Shown: positions 1 through 5,735 of the stretch, one piece after another | How positions within the stretch are numbered: the first letter of the stretch is position 1 | How the letters are laid out: every line of letters begins with the position of its first letter | Assembly: GCA_900545325.1 (NCBI GenBank) | Contig: UQZE01000104.1 | Location: 1-7,446, forward strand | Reading direction: 5' to 3' | Source: an uncultured Eubacteriales bacterium | GTDB lineage: Bacteria > Bacillota > Clostridia > Christensenellales > Borkfalkiaceae | Length of the DNA: 7,446 bases | Made by a program: the position numbers and the translations under genes | Notes under the pieces: generated by a model | The model's database searches: none | Told to the model about the DNA's origin: nothing | The model's input: only the letters and a program-made list of their open reading frames with translations

Positions 1-1
1 G

Positions 2-1090
2 GTCGGCGCGGCGGATCTTTCCCGCAGAATCGTCGATAATTTTGCCGCCGACGGAAATTATACGGGCGGCGGGGAAAGGACGGTGGTTTCCGGTATTGAC
101 GGCGCCGTCGGCCGTACCGTACTCACGCTCGGCAAGGAAGGGACGGCTTCTGCCGAATATGATGTGAGCGGAGCGCTGCGGGCGCAGGTGAACCTGCTCG
201 CGCGCGGCGGGACTTTCGCCGTCCGTACGGACGGGGGACTCGCTCCTTTTACGGGAACGGAAGCGGTACTTGCCGATATCGTCCCCACGTATATCGGCGG
301 CGACGGATTCAAATATGCGCAGTCCGGCGGCGTGTGGTACAGATATTCTGCGGGCAGCGGTTCGTATCGCCCGCTCAGCGGGGAAAACGCGGTATTTCCG
401 AAGATAGAACTGCCCGACGAACTTACGCCATCCATAGGCGCGGAAGTATTCAGAAACGGGGCTTGGCAGGCCGTGGGCGCGGAAGTCGTTTCGGTGGACG
501 TTTTCGGAAATTATACGGAAGAAAGTTATGCGTTCGTACTGCCGCAGGGCAGCGAAAAACTGCGGGTGAATTTTACCGCCGCATGGCGTGAACAGGCGGC
601 GGACGGCGGCAGCGGCATGGCCGCCGACCGGGGCCGCAGCGTTATGCTTTCCGCCGTAGCTTTATTTTCGACGGAAACTGCCGCGGACGGCAAACCGCAG
701 ATCGTGATCGGCACGGATAAGGCGGAATATACCGTCGGGGACAGGGTGACGCTGCATATCGCGGCCTATGACGATCTGACATTCGCTAAGGATTTGGAGG
801 TAAAAGTTATCTTGATAGAGGGAGGCAAGAGAACCGAACTCGATTCGGCATCCTTTGTGATCGGCGGCGCCTGCACGATAGAAGTGAGCGCAAAGGACGG
901 CGCGGGACAAGAGCAGACGGCCGCGCTCGACCTGACGGCGAAGGCCGCCGTTCCGTCGGAAGGCGGGAATAGTGAAAAAGACGGCAATTTAGGTCTGATC
1001 CTCGGAATAACGATCCCCGCGGCGGCGATCGTTATAGGGGCGGCGGCGTTTTTCGCCGTGAAAAAAATAAAGGGAGGAAAGAAAGCATGA
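2..1090 (+). CDS. C-terminal part of a membrane-anchored, secreted multi-domain surface protein (5' end outside window)
   Basis: The frame is open from base 2, so the true start lies upstream; the GTG at 83 is merely internal. 362 residues are visible. Residues 1 to about 225 are rich in Gly, Ala, Val and beta-strand-like stretches and look like one or two beta-sandwich modules, with a segment ending in LSAVALFST that resembles the last strand of such a module; no family can be named safely. Residues about 231-317 (starting KPQIVIGTDKAEYTVGD) have the look of an Ig-like or Big-type domain. A short Ser/Gly/Glu/Lys linker follows, then a transmembrane helix at 331-353 and the basic tail KKIKGGKKA. 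There is no LPXTG motif, so anchoring is probably by the membrane helix itself. The stop overlaps the next gene's start (ATGA), indicating translational coupling. Function is unknown; surface adhesion or glycan binding is inferred from architecture and neighbours. Confidence 0.8.
   Translation, partial: VGAADLSRRIVDNFAADGNYTGGGERTVVSGIDGAVGRTVLTLGKEGTASAEYDVSGALRAQVNLLARGGTFAVRTDGGLAPFTGTEAVLADIVPTYIGGDGFKYAQSGGVWYRYSAGSGSYRPLSGENAVFPKIELPDELTPSIGAEVFRNGAWQAVGAEVVSVDVFGNYTEESYAFVLPQGSEKLRVNFTAAWREQAADGGSGMAADRGRSVMLSAVALFSTETAADGKPQIVIGTDKAEYTVGDRVTLHIAAYDDLTFAKDLEVKVILIEGGKRTELDSASFVIGGACTIEVSAKDGAGQEQTAALDLTAKAAVPSEGGNSEKDGNLGLILGITIPAAAIVIGAAAFFAVKKIKGGKKA
1071..1077 (+). promoter_or_regulatory. 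Ribosome binding site for the 964-residue surface protein
   Basis: AGGGAGG lies 9 bases before the ATG at 1087, inside the last codons of the upstream gene. It supports this ATG, and the basic-then-hydrophobic signal peptide that follows confirms it. Confidence 0.8.
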
Positions 1091-3981
1091 AAAGAAAGTT
1101 GATTGTCGCTTTGCTCGCATGCATAATTTTGTCGTGCGGCGTCGGCGCGGGGTTTTCCGCTTTTGCGCAGGAACCGTCAGCCGAGCGGGAATTGTTGTTT
1201 TCCGACGATTGCAAAAACGTCGATTCGGCCAATATTTTTGAAAGGGATCCCAATTTATGGGTAGATGCGCACGGGTATAAAGTAAGCAACGCTTCGCAGG
1301 CGTATATCGTCTTCCAGGCGGAAAAAGACATCGGGGAAATAGAACTGCGCGTTTGGCATACGGACGGATACGACGGATTTACCTACGGTCTGGCGGCAAA
1401 AAATATCAATGTGGAAGTTTTTGTTTCCGGGGACGGCAGAGATTTTACCGCGGCGCCCTATACGTATGCCGCGGATGCGTCGGACGCACAGGACGGAGAC
1501 GGCAATATCGGAAAATTTATCGTTTTGACTGCGGAAAACATTTCCGAGGGAAACAGGTATTTCAAAGTGGCAATCACTACGAGCGACGGTTTTTGGTGGC
1601 CGCAGCTTTCCAAAGCGACGGCTTACGGCAGAACCGGCGGGGATCCCGTTGAAGAACCTGTTTTTCACGATCCGTGTACGGATCTGCTTGAAGCGGTTTC
1701 GTTTGATTCCAATCTGAAAAACGACCCCCGCGGCATCACCCGCACCGATTCCAATCCCGGCGCGGTCATATACGACGCGGGGCAGCCCGTCGGCAGGGTA
1801 GAGTTGATTTTGAACGTACAGGGAGGTTATGACGCCTGGATATTCAACGAGGCGCGCGATTTTTATAATATCCGCATTTTCGCGGGCGAAAGCAAAAACG
1901 GGCCCTTTGCCGAAATCGGTTATGAAGTGAGCAGAGAATCCGCCGTCAGCGGAGATTGGGGGCTTGTTAAAGCGGTGAGCGAAAATATTTCTGCGGAAGC
2001 GCGGTACGTGAAGTTGCTGCTCGACGCGCCGAAGTCGTCCTGGCACGTTTGTATCCGCGAGGTTTATCTTTACGAAAAAACGTCGGAAACGCCTGTGATC
2101 GCATCCGTAACGATCACGAGCGAAGGCCGCGAACTGATTTCGGGCGGAAGCCTTGCGTTTTCGGCGGAAACCGATCCCGCGGGGGCGATCGTGTATTTCG
2201 AAGCCTACGACGACGAAAATTTGTCGAAACCTTCGGAATTCGCCCGGTTCGACGGAAATATTCTCACTTCGGATTACGACGGGCTGGAGGATATAGAAAT
2301 TTACGTCGTGGCGAGAAGCGGGGATAAGGCGAGCGCGGCCGAAAAGGTTACGATCAGGCGCCGTCCCGACGCGGAAAGCGTGTCGTTCGTTCCGAGCGCG
2401 GTTTCGTTTACGGCGGGTGAAACTATCTATCTCGTTTCTTCGGTGCTTCCCGCAGGCGCGATCAACACGCAGGTCGAATACGCTGCATATCTCGACGGGG
2501 AACTGACGCGGAAAGCGGAAGGAGTTCTCTTCGAGGGCGATACCATGTTCCTCGCGGACGATTTCGCCGAAAAGGAATTTTATGTCGTCGCCCGCGTTAT
2601 GAAATCGGACGGAACTTATATCGTAAGCGGCGCGGTGCAATTTACCGTAAAATACAAGGAAATAATTTTCAACGATCCGTGCGCGGATTTAGATAAAATC
2701 GACAAGGAACTGAGCGACGTATCCATGTTCGGCACGGAAAAAGGTTTTATCCGCAGATTTTTCCCCGAAATGGTGTCCGATCCGCAGTATGCGGCGCTCG
2801 GTGCGGGCAGCAGGAGAACGGATAAAGCGAAATACGACGTGCCGAGCGTCGTCTATCATGTAAATACGGACATAAACAGTTTTTCCGTTTCGGCGATCGT
2901 CTACGACGCGGGCAACAAGGCCATGACGGAGGCGAATAAAAACGATTTCATCGGGCTTGTGAACATTTACGTTTCCGAAACGGGAAACAGCGGCAGCTGG
3001 ACTTACGTAAAGACCGACTTTACCGCTTCGCTCGACGTCGGTTCGCTGGAAAGCGGCGCCTATACGAAACTCAATCTTTTCAACGTCGAGCCGCTCGCCG
3101 CAGGAATGAAGTATATCCGCATCGATCTGCTGGGGCAAATTTCCAAGCGGGAAACGAATAACGGCGGCAGCTATGAGTACGCGGGGGCATCCGGCGTAAC
3201 GTTCGAAGAAGATTACGGGGATATCGTTTTATTTTACAACAGTTACTCGCCTTTCCTCGCAGGCGTGTCTTTATACGCGGCCGAGGGCGCGCCCGTGGCG
3301 CCTGAGATCGTCCGTATTTACGGAGAAGAAGGCATGAGCGTACGCGCAGGGGACGAAAACGGGCTTACTTTGCAAATGTACAAAGAATTTTCCAATGCCC
3401 CGGGTACGGCCGTCGTATTTACGGCAGAAGAGCTCTCCGCTTCCGAATATGAGATCGAACAGGGCGGCGAATACGTAACGGTGGAAAGCGGCGTGGTGAA
3501 AGTAAAGGCAGGGTACGACGCTTCGGGGATGCGGGAGGTGAAAATCCGCGTAAAACTAAACGGCATTACGAGCGAAGTTATCGTCGTGAAAATAATAATC
3601 CCCGTGAAAACCGTAACGATTTCCGCCGAAAAGACGCAGATAGAGGTAGGCGATACCTTAAAACTATCGGCAACGGTTACGCCCGGCAACGCGTCGCTTA
3701 CCGCTGTGGATTGGTATATTGCGGAGGGTGAAGGGACGGTTTCTGCCGACGGAACGTTTACCGCTGCCGCGGCCGGCGTAATTAAGATCAAAGCGGTCGC
3801 GGACGGAGCCGAATCCGAATTGTTCACGATCACGGTACTAGAGAAAAAAGCGGCGGAAACGGGCGGCACGGATAAAAATTCCGGCTGCAAAGGCAGCGTC
3901 GGCGCGGCCGAAGGACTTACTGCTTTTGTGATTTTGCTTTCTGTAACCGCATTATTCTTTACAGGGAAAAAACGCGTGTAA
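1087..3981 (+). CDS. Large secreted surface protein with three F5/8-type-C-like modules, Ig-like repeats and a Big_2 domain
   Basis: This 964-residue exported protein begins with a signal peptide (KRK, hydrophobic core, predicted cleavage after AFA at residue 27). Three diverged discoidin-like modules occupy about 36-182, 191-330 and 526-733. Each opens with F-x-D-[DP]-C (38-42, 193-197, 528-532), contains a strand like VEVFVSGDG, IRIFAGES or VNIYVSET, then RYFKV, RYVKL or KYIRI, and ends in a short strand such as REVYLYE. These are hallmarks of the F5/8 type C fold, commonly carbohydrate-binding. Two related Ig-like repeats lie at 336-423 and 428-521, an unassigned beta-rich segment at about 737-838 and a clear Big_2 domain at 840-917. 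The tail has NSGCKGSVG at 931-939, a hydrophobic stretch and KKRV. No catalytic motif was recognised. The start overlaps the upstream stop, and a terminator follows. Role as a cell-surface glycan-binding protein is inferred. Confidence 0.85.
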   Translation: MKRKLIVALLACIILSCGVGAGFSAFAQEPSAERELLFSDDCKNVDSANIFERDPNLWVDAHGYKVSNASQAYIVFQAEKDIGEIELRVWHTDGYDGFTYGLAAKNINVEVFVSGDGRDFTAAPYTYAADASDAQDGDGNIGKFIVLTAENISEGNRYFKVAITTSDGFWWPQLSKATAYGRTGGDPVEEPVFHDPCTDLLEAVSFDSNLKNDPRGITRTDSNPGAVIYDAGQPVGRVELILNVQGGYDAWIFNEARDFYNIRIFAGESKNGPFAEIGYEVSRESAVSGDWGLVKAVSENISAEARYVKLLLDAPKSSWHVCIREVYLYEKTSETPVIASVTITSEGRELISGGSLAFSAETDPAGAIVYFEAYDDENLSKPSEFARFDGNILTSDYDGLEDIEIYVVARSGDKASAAEKVTIRRRPDAESVSFVPSAVSFTAGETIYLVSSVLPAGAINTQVEYAAYLDGELTRKAEGVLFEGDTMFLADDFAEKEFYVVARVMKSDGTYIVSGAVQFTVKYKEIIFNDPCADLDKIDKELSDVSMFGTEKGFIRRFFPEMVSDPQYAALGAGSRRTDKAKYDVPSVVYHVNTDINSFSVSAIVYDAGNKAMTEANKNDFIGLVNIYVSETGNSGSWTYVKTDFTASLDVGSLESGAYTKLNLFNVEPLAAGMKYIRIDLLGQISKRETNNGGSYEYAGASGVTFEEDYGDIVLFYNSYSPFLAGVSLYAAEGAPVAPEIVRIYGEEGMSVRAGDENGLTLQMYKEFSNAPGTAVVFTAEELSASEYEIEQGGEYVTVESGVVKVKAGYDASGMREVKIRVKLNGITSEVIVVKIIIPVKTVTISAEKTQIEVGDTLKLSATVTPGNASLTAVDWYIAEGEGTVSADGTFTAAAAGVIKIKAVADGAESELFTITVLEKKAAETGGTDKNSGCKGSVGAAEGLTAFVILLSVTALFFTGKKRV
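1192..1632 (+). repeat. Protein module 1 of 3, F5/8-type-C-like
   Basis: This encodes residues about 36-182 of the surface protein. Key positions are the opening F38-x-D40-D-C42, the strand AYIVFQAEKDIGEIEL near 72-87, VEVFVSGDG at 109-117 and RYFKV at 157-161. A WW pair at 170-171 near the C-terminal loop could contribute to ligand binding, but that is inference. Confidence 0.6.
1657..2076 (+). repeat. Protein module 2 of 3, F5/8-type-C-like
   Basis: This encodes residues about 191-330. It opens with F193-H-D195-P-C197, has AVIYDAGQPVGRVEL at 226-240 aligned with the same strand of module 1, then IRIFAGES, RYVKL at 306-310 and closing REVYLYE. It is the module closest to a textbook F5/8 type C domain. 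Confidence 0.65.
2092..2649 (+). repeat. Tandem pair of Ig-like protein repeats
   Basis: Residues about 336-423 and 428-521 align with each other. Both begin with a SVTITSEG- or SVSFVPSA-like strand, carry PAGAI (364-368 and 455-459), then a Y-x-A-Y segment, an F-x-G turn, an acidic Asp-rich loop and the shared strand YVVAR (406-410 and 499-503). The DNA is well diverged, so this is an old duplication. They probably act as stalk or spacer domains between discoidin-like modules 2 and 3. Confidence 0.6.
2662..3285 (+). repeat. Protein module 3 of 3, enlarged F5/8-type-C-like
   Basis: This encodes residues about 526-733. It opens with F528-N-D530-P-C532, has VNIYVSETG near 625-633 and KYIRIDL at 675-681, and ends with AGVSLYA at 725-731. 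At about 208 residues it is longer than modules 1 and 2. The extra length is an insertion rich in Arg and Lys near 550-585 and another near 685-715, so it may bind a different ligand from its siblings. Confidence 0.5.
3601..3837 (+). other. Big_2 (bacterial Ig-like, group 2) domain-coding segment
   Basis: Residues 839-917 follow the Big_2 pattern closely: VKTVTISAEKTQIEVGD, then LSATVTPGNAS, an aromatic WYIAEGEG strand, TVSADGTFTAAAAG and a final VADGAE-to-ITV strand. In this family the domain usually serves as a rigid cell-surface spacer or adhesion module. Confidence 0.85.
3877..3978 (+). other. C-terminal Cys-Gly / hydrophobic / basic tail, sorting-signal-like
   Basis: Residues 931-964 read NSGCKGSVG, then a hydrophobic segment of about 20 residues (roughly 940-959), then GKKRV. 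The tripartite layout (short motif, membrane-spanning stretch, basic end) matches that of C-terminal protein-sorting signals, but the motif is not LPXTG. It could equally be a plain transmembrane anchor with an incidental cysteine. Confidence 0.5.
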
Positions 3982-4050
3982 AGTTCATTCGCGCGCGTCG
4001 GCGGACGGAAAGATCTATGCGCGGTATAAGCTGTTTTTATAGTGAAAACG

Positions 4051-4082
4051 CAGGGCGTTCCGAATGAACGCCCTGTTTGTTT
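4051..4082 (+). terminator. Intrinsic terminator after the surface-protein operon
   Basis: CAGGGCGTTC (4051-4060) pairs perfectly with GAACGCCCTG (4066-4075), a 10 bp GC-rich stem with a 5-base loop CGAAT, followed by TTTGTTT. A short A-run precedes the stem, so it may also work weakly on the other strand. It lies 70 bases past the stop of the 964-residue gene and separates that operon from the transporter promoter. Confidence 0.85.
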
Positions 4083-4098
4083 GCAGGGGAGAGAGAAA

Positions 4099-4126
4099 TT
4101 TTTCAACTTTTTTTTGTAACTTTTTT
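4099..4126 (+). promoter_or_regulatory. T-tracts upstream of the promoter, UP-element-like
   Basis: Three T-runs lie at 4099-4103, 4108-4115 and 4121-4126, with centres about 10 to 12 bases apart, close to one helical turn. They end 10 bases before the -35 box. Such phased tracts bend DNA and A/T-rich DNA here can contact the RNA polymerase alpha subunit; the role is inferred. Confidence 0.5.
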
Positions 4127-4136
4127 AAAATACCCC

Positions 4137-4165
4137 TTGACAGACTCGATTTTATCCGTTATAAT
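4137..4165 (+). promoter_or_regulatory. Consensus sigma-A promoter of the sugar transporter operon
   Basis: TTGACA at 4137-4142 and TATAAT at 4160-4165 are separated by exactly 17 bases, a perfect match to the housekeeping consensus. There is no TGn extended -10. The expected start of transcription is near 4172, giving a leader of about 118 bases before the binding-protein gene. Confidence 0.9.
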
Positions 4166-4205
4166 TTTGATACTACATTAAAATTTTTGTTTTTCTATAA
4201 TTATA

Positions 4206-4238
4206 AAACTTAGTTTTAATAATTAAGAAACTTAGTTT
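4206..4238 (+). promoter_or_regulatory. Twin palindromic 11-mer, candidate XylR/ROK-family operator
   Basis: AAACTTAGTTT occurs exactly twice, at 4206-4216 and 4228-4238, 22 bases apart, so both copies face the same side of the helix. Each copy is a palindrome around a central T, so the pair can be read as direct or inverted repeats. Reading 4210-4234 gives TTAGTTT-N11-AAACTTA, which differs at one base from the TTAGTTT-N11-AAACTAA pattern of the Bacillus xylose operator bound by XylR. It lies about 35 to 65 bases past the predicted transcription start, suited to repression by blocking elongation. The regulator is not in the window, so its identity is inference. Confidence 0.6.
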
Positions 4239-4241
4239 ATA

Positions 4242-4265
4242 TTATTGTCCGCCTGCGGACGGTAA
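4242..4265 (+). other. Leader hairpin just upstream of the binding-protein ribosome binding site
   Basis: Bases 4242-4251 can pair with 4256-4265: TTATTGTCCG with CGGACGGTAA, including two G-U pairs, closing a CCTG tetraloop. No T-run follows, so it is not an intrinsic terminator. It ends 11 bases before the Shine-Dalgarno site. It could stabilise the mRNA 5' end or affect translation. Confidence 0.45.
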
Positions 4266-4276
4266 AATAAATTCTG

Positions 4277-4284
4277 AAAGAGGT
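4277..4284 (+). promoter_or_regulatory. Ribosome binding site of the sugar-binding lipoprotein
   Basis: AAAGAGGT lies 5 bases before the ATG at 4290 and fixes that start, which is also where the lipoprotein signal peptide begins. Confidence 0.8.
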
Positions 4285-4289
4285 CGCAA

Positions 4290-5729
4290 ATGAAAGTAAA
4301 AACAAGATTACTGTGCGCATTCGTTTCCTTTACGCTGATATCTGCCGCCCTTATGAGCGGCTGCGGCGGTTCGTCGAAAAAGACAAAGCTTTATTTCGAC
4401 GGCGGCGGAGGATCGGGGAATTATACCACGACGAGCAAATACGACACTTTGGAAACGCTTGCGAAAGAGTGGAACAGAAATAACGACGAGTTCGAAGTGG
4501 TTATCAATAAATCTTCGCTCAACGGAAACAGAAGCGCGATCACGAGCATGCTGAGCGCGACGACCGCGCCCGACACGCTCATGCAGGTGGGAACGGTGGT
4601 CAACGACGATATCGGAAACGGCTGGTACGTGGAACTGAACGAATATCTCGATAAGCCCAATCCTTACGAAGAGGGGAACGAGCGTTGGCGGGATATTTAC
4701 GGCGACAGCGCCATTGCGTACACCCGCGCGTCGGACGATAAAAATTATTACGTATGCCTCGATAATATCGCCGTCGGCATGATATACAACATGGATATTC
4801 TGAACGTAGCCGGCGTGAGTGAGGCGCCCGAAACGTATTCGGAATTTCTCGAATGCCTGGAAACCCTGAAAAAGGCGAAGGAACAGGGGAAGATTTCCGC
4901 AGACATCTACCTTCCGAGCGGGCTCTGGCACGAAAGTTATATCGGAACGTCCGTTTACGGCGATAAAATCAGGGAATGGGACGCGGATCATTCGGGTACC
5001 GTTTCCACCTATGAACTGATCGCGGCGTACAAGGCGGGCGAATGGTCGCTCGGGGACGAGCATTTCGGGGAATACCTGCGGCTGTTGGGCGAAAAATCGC
5101 AGTATTATCCGAAAAATTATCTCGCGTACGACGTGTTGTATAAATTCGCAAAGGGAAACCTCGCCGTTACGGACGCCGTGGGCAACACCATGAATACGCT
5201 CGCTTCCAACGCCAGATTTAACGTGGAGATCACGGGGTATCCCGTGCTCGATAACGCCGTTTCCGAATACGGCGGATACACGGTGGTGCGCGGCAGCGCG
5301 GGGCTGAGCAGCGCCTACTGGGTAACGAACAGCGCGATTGCCAAGGGGCAGGCGGCCGTGGACGCGTGCGTGGATTTCCTCATGTATCTCACGGCCTCCG
5401 AAAACAACGCGCGGCTGGTGAACGATCTCGGCTACGCCCTGCCCCTCGACGTTACGAAAAGCAACGTGGAACTGTTTTCCGAAATCAAGGAACAGTATAT
5501 CGAGGACAGCGCGGACGAGAACGCCGTTATGTGGAGCGCGTGTTTCATTCCCGATCAGCTGGGGACGGATTTCAACAACTATTATCAGCTGGCGATGGGC
5601 GATTTTTACGAAGATTCCGACGGGGTTAAGACGGGCGACGCGCAGGCCGTCATCTCTGCGCTGAACGCTAAGATAGACGCCTGCGTCAACGACATTATCG
5701 CCAGGTACGGCTGGACTTTTTCGGAGTAA
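4290..5729 (+). CDS. Carbohydrate ABC transporter solute-binding lipoprotein (CUT1-type, SBP_bac_1-like) with EF-hand loop
   Basis: This 479-residue extracellular receptor should capture an oligosaccharide and deliver it to the two permeases encoded next. The N-terminus is a lipoprotein signal: KVKTR, a hydrophobic core and MSGC, with Cys25 as the lipidation site; Met at -3 is slightly off the usual Leu/Val/Ile. A Gly/Ser/Lys-rich linker follows. The mature part begins with a strand (KLYFDG), then TLETLAKEWNRNN and FEVVINKS, the usual opening of cluster 1 receptors, and has the PDTLMQVG segment near 94-101. Trp, Tyr and Asp are frequent, as in sugar-binding clefts. Residues 231-242, DADHSGTVSTYE, form a canonical EF-hand calcium loop, uncommon in this family. 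It is longer than the typical 400-430 residues. It is first in its operon, 6 bases ahead of the first permease. The substrate cannot be read from sequence. Confidence 0.88.
   Translation: MKVKTRLLCAFVSFTLISAALMSGCGGSSKKTKLYFDGGGGSGNYTTTSKYDTLETLAKEWNRNNDEFEVVINKSSLNGNRSAITSMLSATTAPDTLMQVGTVVNDDIGNGWYVELNEYLDKPNPYEEGNERWRDIYGDSAIAYTRASDDKNYYVCLDNIAVGMIYNMDILNVAGVSEAPETYSEFLECLETLKKAKEQGKISADIYLPSGLWHESYIGTSVYGDKIREWDADHSGTVSTYELIAAYKAGEWSLGDEHFGEYLRLLGEKSQYYPKNYLAYDVLYKFAKGNLAVTDAVGNTMNTLASNARFNVEITGYPVLDNAVSEYGGYTVVRGSAGLSSAYWVTNSAIAKGQAAVDACVDFLMYLTASENNARLVNDLGYALPLDVTKSNVELFSEIKEQYIEDSADENAVMWSACFIPDQLGTDFNNYYQLAMGDFYEDSDGVKTGDAQAVISALNAKIDACVNDIIARYGWTFSE
4980..5015 (+). other. EF-hand calcium-binding loop coding segment within the solute-binding protein
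   Basis: Residues 231-242 are D-A-D-H-S-G-T-V-S-T-Y-E. They match the EF-hand positions exactly: Asp at 1, Asp at 3, Ser at 5, Gly at 6, Val at 8, Ser at 9 and Glu at 12. A helix-like LIAAYKAGEW follows, as expected of the exiting helix. Calcium binding is inferred. Confidence 0.7.
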
Positions 5730-5735
5730 GTTAAT

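Larger units (their letters stand above)
3982..4289. other. Intergenic regulatory region between two operons
   Basis: These 308 bases hold no credible gene. The first 65 or so are GC-rich and show nothing clear. They are followed by a terminator hairpin, then a strongly AT-rich stretch with T-tracts, a consensus promoter, a duplicated palindromic 11-mer, a leader hairpin and the ribosome binding site of the transporter operon. I saw no tRNA and no recognisable riboswitch. Confidence 0.8.

Noticed and set aside
1255..2640. A 461-codon open frame on the minus strand opposite the large surface protein
   Set aside because: It is Arg/Phe/Ile-rich with no domain-like pattern, has no convincing ribosome site and mirrors the codon bias of the + strand gene, which has clear domains. 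It is a shadow frame.
4172..4201. A second TATAAT at 4196-4201 as an additional promoter
   Set aside because: The best -35 candidate, ACTACA at 4172-4177 with an 18-base spacer, matches only three of six positions, and the region is so AT-rich that a chance TATAAT is expected.
4001..4262. Repeat GCGGACGG at 4001-4008 and 4255-4262 flanking the regulatory region
   Set aside because: Only eight bases match, and similar GGCGGACGG strings occur elsewhere in the coding DNA of this window, so chance is sufficient.
4308..5063. A 251-codon minus-strand open frame opposite the binding-protein gene
   Set aside because: The + strand frame is a clear solute-binding protein with lipobox and ribosome site; the antisense frame has low-complexity basic composition.
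5601..5640. A second calcium-type loop near the C-terminus of the binding protein (EDSDGVKTGD)
   Set aside because: The acidic residues are not spaced as in an EF-hand: Gly falls at position 4 after the first Asp instead of 6, and there is no closing Glu or Asp at position 12.
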